Part shown: positions 6,430 to 12,873 of the stretch, piece after piece
Layout: the number at the start of each line of letters is the position of its first letter
How positions within the stretch are numbered: position 1 is the first letter of the stretch
From: Nocardioides sp.
GTDB lineage: Bacteria > Actinomycetota > Actinomycetes > Propionibacteriales > Nocardioidaceae
Direction: 5' to 3'
DNA length: 17,900 nucleotides
Assembly (NCBI GenBank): GCA_030452025.1
Contig: JAKDNC010000015.1
Span: 1-17,900, forward strand
The notes under the pieces: model-generated
Told to the model about the DNA's origin: nothing
Database searches by the model: none
What the model saw: the letters and a program-made list of their open reading frames with translations, nothing else
Made by a program: the position numbers and the translations under genes

Positions 6430-8109
6430 ATGTTGTCCGACATCGAAATCGCCAACGTGGCAAAGCTCAAGCCGATCTCCGAGATCGCCCTCGAGACCTT
6501 GGGGATCGGGGAGGAACACCTCGTGCCGTACGGCCACCACAAGGCCAAGGTAGACCTGAACTTCCTCGCCAGTCTCGCCGATCGCCCACGTGGGCGGCTG
6601 ATCCTGATGACTGCGATCTCGCCCACCCCGGCAGGCGAGGGCAAGACCACGACGACCGTCGGCCTGACCGACGCGCTGCACGGCATGGGCCATCGGACGG
6701 TTGCCTGTCTGCGTGAGCCCTCCATGGGGCCCGTCTTCGGGATGAAGGGCGGAGCCGCGGGCGGCGGTCATGCCCAGGTCGTACCCATGACTGACATCAA
6801 CCTGCACTTCACCGGAGACTTCGCGGCCCTGGCCGCAGCCAACAACCTGCTGGCTGCGCTCATCGACAACCACATCCACCACGGCAACGAGCTCGGCATC
6901 GACGCCCGCGGCGTGAGCTGGAAGCGCGTCGTGGACCTCAACGACCGTGCTCTGCGTGACGTGGTCGTGGGCCTCGGGGGAGTGCCAAACGGATATCCTC
7001 GACAAGACGGCTTCGACATCGTGGTCGCCTCCGAGTTGATGGCGATCTTCTGCCTGACCGAGTCCTGGGGCGACCTGAAGCGTCGGATCGGGGACATCGT
7101 GATCGGCTACACGCGGGCGAAGAAGCCGGTCACTGCCCGTGACCTGGAGGCCCATGGCGCGATGACCGTTGTCCTCCGCGACGCGTTGGCGCCGAACCTG
7201 GTGCAGACCCTTGAGCATGCGCCGGCGTTCGTGCACGGTGGACCTTTCGCCAACATCGCCCACGGGTGCAACTCGGTGATCGCCACCCGGGCGGGTCTGC
7301 GGCTCGCTGACTACGTGGTGACCGAGGCGGGTTTCGGCGCCGACCTGGGTGCCGAGAAGTTCGTCGACATCAAGTGCCGCAAATCCGGACTGCGACCGGA
7401 CGCCGCCGTGGTCGTGGCGACCGTTCGTGCGCTGAAGTACCACGGCGGCGTCGACGCGGCCGATCTGCTGGAAGAGGACCTCGGCTCGCTCGAGGCAGGT
7501 ATGGCGAATCTGAGGCGCCACCTGCGGAACCTCCGTGAGGTCTACGGAATTCCGGCAGTCGTGGCGATCAATCGCTTCCCCACCGACACCGACGCCGAGG
7601 TGGCCCGGCTGGTCGAGTTGTGCGCCGCCGAGGACGTGCGGGCGTTTCCGGCCACCCACTTCTCCCACGGTGGGCGCGGGGCCCGCGAGCTCGCCGACGG
7701 AGTGCTGGAGTTGTTGGCCGCCCCCTCGCAGCAGACGTTCTCCTTCACCTATCCCGATGACCAAGCGCTCTGCGCCAAGGTCGAGACCATCGCGAGCCGC
7801 CTCTATGGCGCGGCTGGAGTCACGTGGGACCCGAAGGCGCGGCGGCTGCTCGAGCGGTTCGAACAGGACGGGTACGGCGATCTCCCGGTCTGCATCGCGA
7901 AGACGCAGTACTCCTTCTCGACCGACCCCGGGCTGCGCGGTGCCCCATCGGGCCACACCCTGCACGTGCGCGAGGTGCGGCTCTCCGCCGGCGCAGGCTT
8001 CGTCGTCGTCGTGTGCGGTGATGTGATGACGATGCCGGGGCTTCCACGCGTGCCCTCGGCCGGACGGATCGACATCAGCGACGACGGAGTGATCACCGGG
8101 CTCTCCTGA
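6430..8109 (+). CDS. fhs: Formate-tetrahydrofolate ligase
   Basis: A 559-residue formyltetrahydrofolate synthetase, the normal family length. It uses ATP, formate and THF to make 10-formyl-THF in the cytoplasm. The ATP-binding loop PTPAGEGKTTTTVGL is at residues 65-79. Family signature 1 (KGGAAGGGxAQVVPM) is at 106-120, with His114 where Tyr is usual. Signature 2, VATVRALKYHGG, is at 329-340. N-terminal PISEIA and C-terminal SFSTDPGLRGAPSGH and VCGDVMTMPGLP segments are intact, so the gene looks functional. The start is ATG 6430 with GGAGG 4 bases upstream; an in-frame ATG at 6379 would overlap the fchA start and lacks a site. It is divergent from fchA, whose product would act on the next intermediate. 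A hairpin overlaps its stop codon. Confidence 0.96.
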   Translation: MLSDIEIANVAKLKPISEIALETLGIGEEHLVPYGHHKAKVDLNFLASLADRPRGRLILMTAISPTPAGEGKTTTTVGLTDALHGMGHRTVACLREPSMGPVFGMKGGAAGGGHAQVVPMTDINLHFTGDFAALAAANNLLAALIDNHIHHGNELGIDARGVSWKRVVDLNDRALRDVVVGLGGVPNGYPRQDGFDIVVASELMAIFCLTESWGDLKRRIGDIVIGYTRAKKPVTARDLEAHGAMTVVLRDALAPNLVQTLEHAPAFVHGGPFANIAHGCNSVIATRAGLRLADYVVTEAGFGADLGAEKFVDIKCRKSGLRPDAAVVVATVRALKYHGGVDAADLLEEDLGSLEAGMANLRRHLRNLREVYGIPAVVAINRFPTDTDAEVARLVELCAAEDVRAFPATHFSHGGRGARELADGVLELLAAPSQQTFSFTYPDDQALCAKVETIASRLYGAAGVTWDPKARRLLERFEQDGYGDLPVCIAKTQYSFSTDPGLRGAPSGHTLHVREVRLSAGAGFVVVVCGDVMTMPGLPRVPSAGRIDISDDGVITGLS

Positions 8110-8115
8110 GCCCGG
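8096..8115 (+). terminator. Hairpin at the 3' end of fhs
   Basis: CCGGGCTC-tcct-GAGCCCGG is a perfect 8-bp GC-rich stem with a 4-base loop, covering the fhs stop codon (8107-8109). There is no T-tract, but many actinobacterial terminators lack one. It precedes the separate promoter of the next gene. Confidence 0.55.
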
Positions 8116-8144
8116 GGAGTCGGCACGCCGCTGACTGCATGGCC

Positions 8145-8150
8145 TAGGTT
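8145..8150 (+). promoter_or_regulatory. Candidate -10 element of a leaderless promoter (aldo/keto reductase)
   Basis: TAGGTT ends 6 bases before the ATG at 8157. The spacing fits leaderless transcription. The AGGTTGG could alternatively be read as a weak ribosome binding site. Confidence 0.45.
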
Positions 8151-8156
8151 GGCTGC

Positions 8157-9128
8157 ATGGCTGACATGCACTTTGCACCGCTGGGAGACAGCGGCCTGAT
8201 GGTCTCCGTGGTCGGGGTCGGCTGCAACGCCTTCGGCTCCCGGATCGACGCGGAGCAGACCCAGGCTGTCGTCGATGCGGCGCTCGACCACGGGATCACG
8301 CTCTTCGACACCGCGGACTCCTACGGAGACGGTGCCAGCGAGGAGCTCCTGGGTCGTGCACTCGGGTCGCGCCGTGAAGACGTCATCGTGGCGACCAAGT
8401 TCGGCATGGGCGACCATCACGACGAGCACTGGGGCGCACACGGCAGCCGCCGCTATGTGCGCCGTGCGGTCGAGGCGAGCCTGCGTCGACTCGGAACGGA
8501 CCACATCGACCTTTACCAGCTGCACCGGCCCGACCCGATCACGCCAATCGAGGAGACCCTCCAGGCGATGTCCGACCTGGTCACCGAGGGCAAAGTCGGT
8601 TACCTCGGCTGCTCCAACCTGAGCGCCTGGCAGGTCACCGACGCCAACTGGGTCTCCAGCTCCAGCGGCACCGAGCGGTTCGTCTCGGCCCAGAACGAGT
8701 ACTCCCTCTACAACCGGGCGGCAGAGCAGGAGCTGGTCCCCGCCTGCGAGGCCGCAGGTGTCGGGATCCTGCCCTACTTCCCGCTCGCCTACGGCCTGCT
8801 CACCGGGAAGTACCAGCGTGGCCGCGCGGCCCCTGAGGGCACCCGGCTCGCGCACGAGAGCCAGAAGCAACGCCTCGCGGGTGCGAACTGGGACCGGATC
8901 GAGGCGCTGCAGGAGTACGCCGACCGACGCGGCGCATCGCTCCTGCAGGTCGCGGTCGGCGGCCTGCGGGCACAGCCCGGAGTGACCAGCGTGATCAGTG
9001 GGGCCACCCGGCCCGAGCAGATCGCGAAGAACGTCGAGGCGGGACTGTGGCAGCCCACTGCGGAGGACCTGGTGGACCTCGACGCGCTGGCCAGCACCCC
9101 GCAGTTCTCCTACACGACCTTCGCCTGA
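8157..9128 (+). CDS. Aldo/keto reductase
   Basis: A 323-residue (beta/alpha)8-barrel oxidoreductase that reduces aldehydes or ketones with NADPH. The catalytic tetrad is readable: Asp51 and Tyr56 in FDTADSYGDG, Lys81 in ATKFG and His123 in YQLHRPD. The cofactor-binding segments GCSNLS (151-156), SAQNEYSLYNR (177-187) and SVISGATRPEQIAKN (278-292) are in place. It belongs to the large AKR group related to YajO/Tas and potassium-channel beta subunits; the physiological substrate cannot be told from sequence. ATG 8157 is chosen because of the TAGGTT hexamer 6 bases before it; an ATG at 8166 is an alternative. Its TGA stop abuts the stop of the convergent YihY gene, with no bases between. Confidence 0.92.
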   Translation: MADMHFAPLGDSGLMVSVVGVGCNAFGSRIDAEQTQAVVDAALDHGITLFDTADSYGDGASEELLGRALGSRREDVIVATKFGMGDHHDEHWGAHGSRRYVRRAVEASLRRLGTDHIDLYQLHRPDPITPIEETLQAMSDLVTEGKVGYLGCSNLSAWQVTDANWVSSSSGTERFVSAQNEYSLYNRAAEQELVPACEAAGVGILPYFPLAYGLLTGKYQRGRAAPEGTRLAHESQKQRLAGANWDRIEALQEYADRRGASLLQVAVGGLRAQPGVTSVISGATRPEQIAKNVEAGLWQPTAEDLVDLDALASTPQFSYTTFA

Positions 9129-10199
9129 TCAGGATCCCGTCGAGTCGATCGACGGGTCGCTCTGATTGGCCGCTGCCTCAGCTTGAGCCTCGGCCTGTTC
9201 CTGGGCTGTCCGCACCTCCAGCGGGGACATGTCGAAGTCCACTGAGATGTGTTCGAAGCCCTTGAGTCGTTGCGAGGTGGCAAGCCCCTCGTAGACCTTC
9301 CGGTCCGCCAGGGTCAGCCGGACGCCGTCGACGAACGGCGCCAGCAGCGTCCGGGGGTAGAGCTTCGCGGCCAGTACGACGTTGAGCTCCACGCCGAGGA
9401 TGGCCATCACTGCGCCGACATAGATCATCGCCACCAGTCCCAGAACGAGACCGAAGGTCTGCGTCATCGACGAGGTGCTCTTCAGGATCCCGCCGACGTA
9501 GGCACCACCGGCGTACTGCAGCACCTGCCACATCAGGGCGACGGCGAGCCCTCCCGGCGCAGCTCGGACCAGCCGGTGGCCACGTGCGGCAGCCATCCGG
9601 AAGAGCAGCGTGAGCACGCCTGCCACGATGATCACGTTGCCAAGGCGCAGGCCCCATCCGACCCAGCCGCCCGGAGCCCAACCGAAGAGGTCGGTGGAGT
9701 TGGCGATCTCGCTGAGAATGCTGATCGCCAGCAGGGCGAGACCCACGACGACGAGCAGGCCGAGGCTTCGCAGCCGCATCAGGAACGGGTTCGGCCGTGA
9801 GTTCCGGGGGACCGACCAGGCCTGGTTCTGGGCGTTCTGGATTGCCTGCCCCAGCCCGAGGGCGCCGTAGAGGGCGGCAAGTGAGCCGGCGATCACCGAG
9901 CCGGGGGATCCGCGCAGAGTCTCGGGCCGTCCCAGCTTCTCCCCGATGATGGGGAACTGGTTCAAGGCCGAGTCGAGGAGACTCTGCTGCAGTTCCGGAC
10001 GTCCCTCGAGGACCACCCCCAGGATCGAACTGCCCAGCAGCATCAGCGGGAAGATCGCCACGAATGCGTAGTAGGTGAGTCCGGCAGCCAGGTAGTTGCC
10101 CTGGTCGTCGAAGAACTTGTAGACGACGGCCAGCGGGACCGACAGCCGTGGATGGCGTTCCATCCAGCGATTGATCGCGGCCACGAATCCCTTGTCCAC
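9129..10199 (-). CDS. YihY/virulence factor BrkB family membrane protein
   Basis: A 356-residue integral membrane protein of the YihY/BrkB (UPF0761) family. After a short N-terminal helix with basic residues comes NYLAAGLTYYAFVAIFPLMLL (35-55), the hallmark first membrane segment. Further membrane segments lie near 101-118, 147-165, 185-200, 215-235 and 247-275. The C-terminal tail (about 300-356) is hydrophilic, Ala/Gln/Glu-rich and likely cytoplasmic. The function of the family is not firmly established; early annotation as ribonuclease BN was wrong. The GTG start at 10199 follows TAGTCT by 7 bases, suggesting a leaderless message. The frame is open further upstream to 10331, but that would cross the promoter and the neighbouring small gene's leader. 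Confidence 0.88.
   Translation of the reverse strand: MDKGFVAAINRWMERHPRLSVPLAVVYKFFDDQGNYLAAGLTYYAFVAIFPLMLLGSSILGVVLEGRPELQQSLLDSALNQFPIIGEKLGRPETLRGSPGSVIAGSLAALYGALGLGQAIQNAQNQAWSVPRNSRPNPFLMRLRSLGLLVVVGLALLAISILSEIANSTDLFGWAPGGWVGWGLRLGNVIIVAGVLTLLFRMAAARGHRLVRAAPGGLAVALMWQVLQYAGGAYVGGILKSTSSMTQTFGLVLGLVAMIYVGAVMAILGVELNVVLAAKLYPRTLLAPFVDGVRLTLADRKVYEGLATSQRLKGFEHISVDFDMSPLEVRTAQEQAEAQAEAAANQSDPSIDSTGS
9136..9156. terminator. Hairpin just past the aldo/keto reductase stop codon
   Basis: CCCGTCGA-gtcga-TCGACGGG is a perfect 8-bp stem with a 5-base loop, beginning 8 bases after the reductase stop and lying inside the last codons of the convergent YihY gene. It could end plus-strand transcription. 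There is no T-tract. Confidence 0.35.
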
Positions 10200-10206
10200 G
10201 CCTCGC

Positions 10207-10212
10207 AGACTA
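10207..10212 (-). promoter_or_regulatory. Candidate -10 element of a leaderless promoter (YihY gene)
   Basis: TAGTCT on the minus strand, 7 bases before the GTG at 10199. It is the same hexamer seen at 12739 and 14545 on the other strand. The 125-base gap 10200-10324 holds this and a divergent plus-strand element. Confidence 0.5.
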
Positions 10213-10240
10213 TCTGCACCGGAATCGGCGGCGCGCGGGA

Positions 10241-10246
10241 TAGATT
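10241..10246 (+). promoter_or_regulatory. Candidate -10 element for the small membrane protein genes
   Basis: TAGATT matches TANNNT and lies 28 bases from the divergent YihY element. Transcription would start near 10252, leaving a leader of about 72 bases before the ATG at 10325. The ATG at 10252 opens an Arg- and Pro-rich frame that I do not believe is a gene. Confidence 0.35.
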
Positions 10247-10324
10247 GATCGATGGCACACGCGTCGGATCCCCGGCGCACGAGCCACGAAGAGGGACCGT
10301 CCCGGTCCCGGAGAGAGGGAGAAC

Positions 10325-10468
10325 ATGGCACTAATCCTGTGGATCCTGGCTGTGATCCTCGTGGTCAGCGGGATCTTTTCACTGTTCCGCGGTCAGATGC
10401 TCTGGGGCATCGTCCTGATCGTCATTGGTCTGGCGGTCGGTCCGGGTGGCGTGAGCCTCTTCACCTGA
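10325..10468 (+). CDS. GPGG-motif small membrane protein
   Basis: A 47-residue hydrophobic protein. Residues 1-20 (MALILWILAVILVVSGIFSL) and 26-38 (LWGIVLIVIGLAV) form two membrane segments joined by a short FRGQ loop, and the protein ends GPGGVSLFT (39-47). This matches a small, widespread actinobacterial membrane-protein family named for its C-terminal GPGG motif; its function is unknown. The ATG is preceded by AGGGAG with a 3-4 base gap. The DUF3099 gene starts 3 bases after its stop, so the two small membrane proteins are probably made from one message. The similar paired-helix layout suggests membrane partners, but this is inference. Confidence 0.88.
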   Translation: MALILWILAVILVVSGIFSLFRGQMLWGIVLIVIGLAVGPGGVSLFT

Positions 10469-10471
10469 GGT

Positions 10472-10711
10472 GTGAAGCGCGGTAGTGGTCGACCGCGACG
10501 GGTGAGCGACGCCAAGGAGTCGCTCACCCGTCGCCAGACTCGCCGCAGACGGATCTACCTCGCGATGATGGCGGTCTGTCTGGTGCTGATCCTGCTGGCG
10601 TGGAACGTCGTGCGCCTGTGGTCCGTCCCGACAGCGGTCGGCATGTCGATCGTCGCGGCCCTGATCCCACCGGCCGCTGCGATCATCGCCAACTGGAACG
10701 AGGGCGGGTAG
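10472..10711 (+). CDS. DUF3099 domain-containing small membrane protein
   Basis: A 79-residue protein matching DUF3099. The N-terminal ESLTRRQTRRRRIYLAMM (16-33) corresponds to the conserved SLTxxQ...R-Y segment, followed by two membrane helices (about 29-47 and 53-73) and a short tail. The Arg-rich stretch before the first helix predicts the N-terminus inside the cell. The function of the family is unknown. GTG 10472 lies 3 bases after the previous stop, which suggests coupling, but has only GAGG one base upstream; GTG 10502 is a possible alternative start and lies inside a large hairpin. The family match begins around residue 12, so either start is compatible. Confidence is high for the gene and moderate for the start. 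Confidence 0.8.
   Translation: MKRGSGRPRRVSDAKESLTRRQTRRRRIYLAMMAVCLVLILLAWNVVRLWSVPTAVGMSIVAALIPPAAAIIANWNEGG
10495..10534. repeat. Perfect 16-bp inverted repeat (hairpin) in the start of the DUF3099 gene
   Basis: GCGACGGGTGAGCGAC (10495-10510) and GTCGCTCACCCGTCGC (10519-10534) are exact reverse complements separated by gccaagga. It is the strongest stem I noticed in the window. It starts 27 bases after the stop of the GPGG gene and contains the alternative start GTG 10502 in its left arm. No T-tract follows. Confidence 0.9.
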
Positions 10712-10785
10712 CGAGACCACCCGCCCGGTGGGGCACGCATGCTGGCAGACTGCGACGAGCCGTCGACACACAGGGAGCATGTTCC

Positions 10786-12741
10786 GTGACCGAGCGCAGG
10801 GCGCCCACCTGGGCGGTGATCCTGACCCTGTCGCTCGCGGGGATGCTCGCGTCTCTCCAGCAGACCCTCGTGGTCCCGGTGCTCGCCGAGGTTCCCGGAC
10901 TCTTCGAGGTCTCCAGCGACACCGGCACATGGATGGTGACGGTCACGCTCTTGGCGGCTGCGGTCGGCACCCCGATCATCTCGCGCATGGCCGACATGTA
11001 CGGCAAACGCCGGATGATCCTGCTGACGATGTCGATCATGGTGCTCGGCTCGCTCCTCCTGGCGCTGGGCGACAGTTTCGCCCTCGCGCTCACCGGCCGC
11101 GCGATGCAGGGACTCGCCTCCGCGCTGATCCCCGTCGGAATCAGCATCATGCGCGACGAGCTCCCGCCAGAACGGGTCGGCTTCGGGGTGGCGTTGATGA
11201 GTGCGACGCTGGGCATCGGCGCGTCAATGGGAATGCCTCTCTCTGGGCTCCTCTACTCCCATTTCGGCTGGTCGTCGTTGTTCTGGGTCTCCGGTGCGGC
11301 CGGTGCGGCGATGCTGGCCGCGGTCGCCCTGCTCGTCCGGGAGTCGGAGGTGAAGGCGCCCGGACGGTTCGACCTCCGTGGGTCGCTGCTGTTCGCCGCA
11401 GCGCTCACCGCCTTCCTCCTCGCCGTCTCCAAGGGGGGGGCCTGGGGCTGGGGCAGTCCGCAGGTCCTCGGCCTGGCGGCGCTGACCGCGGTGCTGCTGG
11501 CGGCGTGGCTCCCCTACGAGCTGCGTGTGGGCGACCCACTCGTTGACCTGCGTACGTCGGCCCGTCGACCTGTCCTGCTGACCAACATCGCCTCGATCCT
11601 CATCGCGCTGGCGATGTACGTGAACATCCTGATCTCGATCAGCCTGCTCGAGCTGCCCGAGGAGACCGGCCACGGCCTGGGTCTCGACGTGAGCTCGGCC
11701 GGGTTGGCGATGGTGCCGTCCGGGCTCGTGATGGTCCTGCTCTCGCCGTTCTCCGGGATGATCCTCAACCGGTGGGGCGGGCGTCTGACAATGGCGGTCG
11801 GCGCCGCGATCATGAGCGTGACCTACCTGCTGCGGATCCCGTTCTCGGGCTCGGTCACTGAAGTGGTCCTTGGATCGGCCCTCGTCGGCCTGGGCACCGC
11901 GCTGGCGTTCGCGGCGATGCCGATGCTGATCATGGCCGCCGTGCCGATCACCGAGACGGCCGCGGCCAACGGGATCAACGCGTTGATGCGTTCGGTCGGC
12001 GGGGCCACCTCCAGCGCAGTGTTCGCCGCGATCACGGCATCGGTGACCGTGTCCTACGCCGGGGAGGTGCTGCCGGCCAAGGGAGCCTTCGACCTGATGT
12101 TCACCCTGTGTGGTGCGGCCACGCTCATGGCCGTTGGCGTGACCTGGCTGATCCCGGCACGGGCAGCCCGCGAGGATCGGGGACGGGGATCGATCGTCTC
12201 CCCGGACCGGGGGCGCACCGAGACGGTGGTGCGCGGCACGATCCTGATCGGCGGCGAACAACCGAGCGTCACTCCGACGATCGTCACTGTCACGCGTCTC
12301 GACGGGAACCCGATCGACTGGGCACGCTGCGACCAATCCGGTCGATACTCCGTGGCCCAGCCCGGGCCGGGGAAGTATGTGGTGGTGGCCAACGCTCGTG
12401 GCTGGGGGCCGCAGGCCCAGATCATCGACTTCGCCGGGGGCGCGGCGTCGGAAGACCTCACCCTTGAGCACCAGCTGACCCTGTCCGGAACCGTGACCGA
12501 GGGAGGGGTCCCGGTCAGTGAAGCGATGGTCGCCCTGCACCAGGGCGGCGGCGAATTCGTGCTTTCGGGCACCACCGACTGGCAGGGTCGCTACCGGTTG
12601 CCGCTGCCTCCGCCCGGCTACTACGTCCTGACTGCTGCCAGCGACGGTTCGGACGCCGCCGGATCCCGCAAGGTGAATGCTGCAGCTCAGGGACTGGTCG
12701 TCGACGTCGATCTGGCCACCGGACGGGCACCGAGCCGGTAG
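10786..12741 (+). CDS. MFS drug-exporter-like transporter with C-terminal tandem beta-sandwich tail
   Basis: A 651-residue fusion. Residues about 10-456 are a major-facilitator permease with about 14 hydrophobic segments, as in the DHA2 (EmrB/QacA) group. Motif A is GTPIISRMADMYGKRRMIL (61-79), with Asp70; motif C-like GIGASMGMPLSGLLYSHFGW is at 143-162, typical of proton-driven drug antiporters. Residues about 481-645 are two consecutive beta-rich units: VVRGTILIGG...GRYSVAQPGPGKYVVVANARG and LSGTVTEGGVPVSEAMVAL...GRYRLPLPPPGYYVLTAASDG. Both resemble carboxypeptidase-regulatory-like (CarboxypepD_reg) domains. The GTG at 10786 has GGGAG about 8 bases upstream; the frame is open earlier but without family similarity. 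A run of eight G at 11433-11440 lies in the permease part. Export of a drug or metabolite is likely; the substrate is unknown. Confidence 0.87.
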   Translation: MTERRAPTWAVILTLSLAGMLASLQQTLVVPVLAEVPGLFEVSSDTGTWMVTVTLLAAAVGTPIISRMADMYGKRRMILLTMSIMVLGSLLLALGDSFALALTGRAMQGLASALIPVGISIMRDELPPERVGFGVALMSATLGIGASMGMPLSGLLYSHFGWSSLFWVSGAAGAAMLAAVALLVRESEVKAPGRFDLRGSLLFAAALTAFLLAVSKGGAWGWGSPQVLGLAALTAVLLAAWLPYELRVGDPLVDLRTSARRPVLLTNIASILIALAMYVNILISISLLELPEETGHGLGLDVSSAGLAMVPSGLVMVLLSPFSGMILNRWGGRLTMAVGAAIMSVTYLLRIPFSGSVTEVVLGSALVGLGTALAFAAMPMLIMAAVPITETAAANGINALMRSVGGATSSAVFAAITASVTVSYAGEVLPAKGAFDLMFTLCGAATLMAVGVTWLIPARAAREDRGRGSIVSPDRGRTETVVRGTILIGGEQPSVTPTIVTVTRLDGNPIDWARCDQSGRYSVAQPGPGKYVVVANARGWGPQAQIIDFAGGAASEDLTLEHQLTLSGTVTEGGVPVSEAMVALHQGGGEFVLSGTTDWQGRYRLPLPPPGYYVLTAASDGSDAAGSRKVNAAAQGLVVDVDLATGRAPSR

Positions 12742-12744
12742 TCT
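12739..12744 (+). promoter_or_regulatory. Candidate -10 element sharing the MFS stop codon
   Basis: TAGTCT, whose TAG is the stop codon of the MFS gene. Transcription would start near 12751. That leaves about 120 bases before the favoured helicase start at 12874, or a very short leader to a GTG at 12757. The gap 12742-12873 holds no other gene that I can see, only small GC-rich repeats such as TCCCC-ac-GGGGA. Confidence 0.35.
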
Positions 12745-12873
12745 GCGCTCCTTGGGGTGAACCGTCGATCCCCACGGGGAGCAACGCTCCAGGGCGGACG
12801 ACCCGGGGAGTCGGTCACCGCCGTCTGCGCATTTCCGCTGAGAGGCCGTCGGGAATGTGATTGGCTCGGACCC

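Noticed and set aside
6394..8178. Long minus-strand frame opposite fhs
   Set aside because: It is a composition shadow of the fhs gene, whose family signatures are intact on the plus strand.
10252..10485. Small frame starting at ATG 10252 after TAGATT
   Set aside because: It has leaderless-like spacing but a low-complexity basic product, and it overlaps the convincing GPGG membrane protein in another frame. I treat it as leader.
12757..12873. GTG 12757 as the helicase start
   Set aside because: The added 39 residues show no similarity to NERD proteins, which typically begin close to the IPEEPAFTTASE-like segment.
12742..12873. Small RNA or riboswitch in the gap before the helicase
   Set aside because: Only short GC-rich inverted repeats are visible; no known riboswitch core could be recognised by eye.
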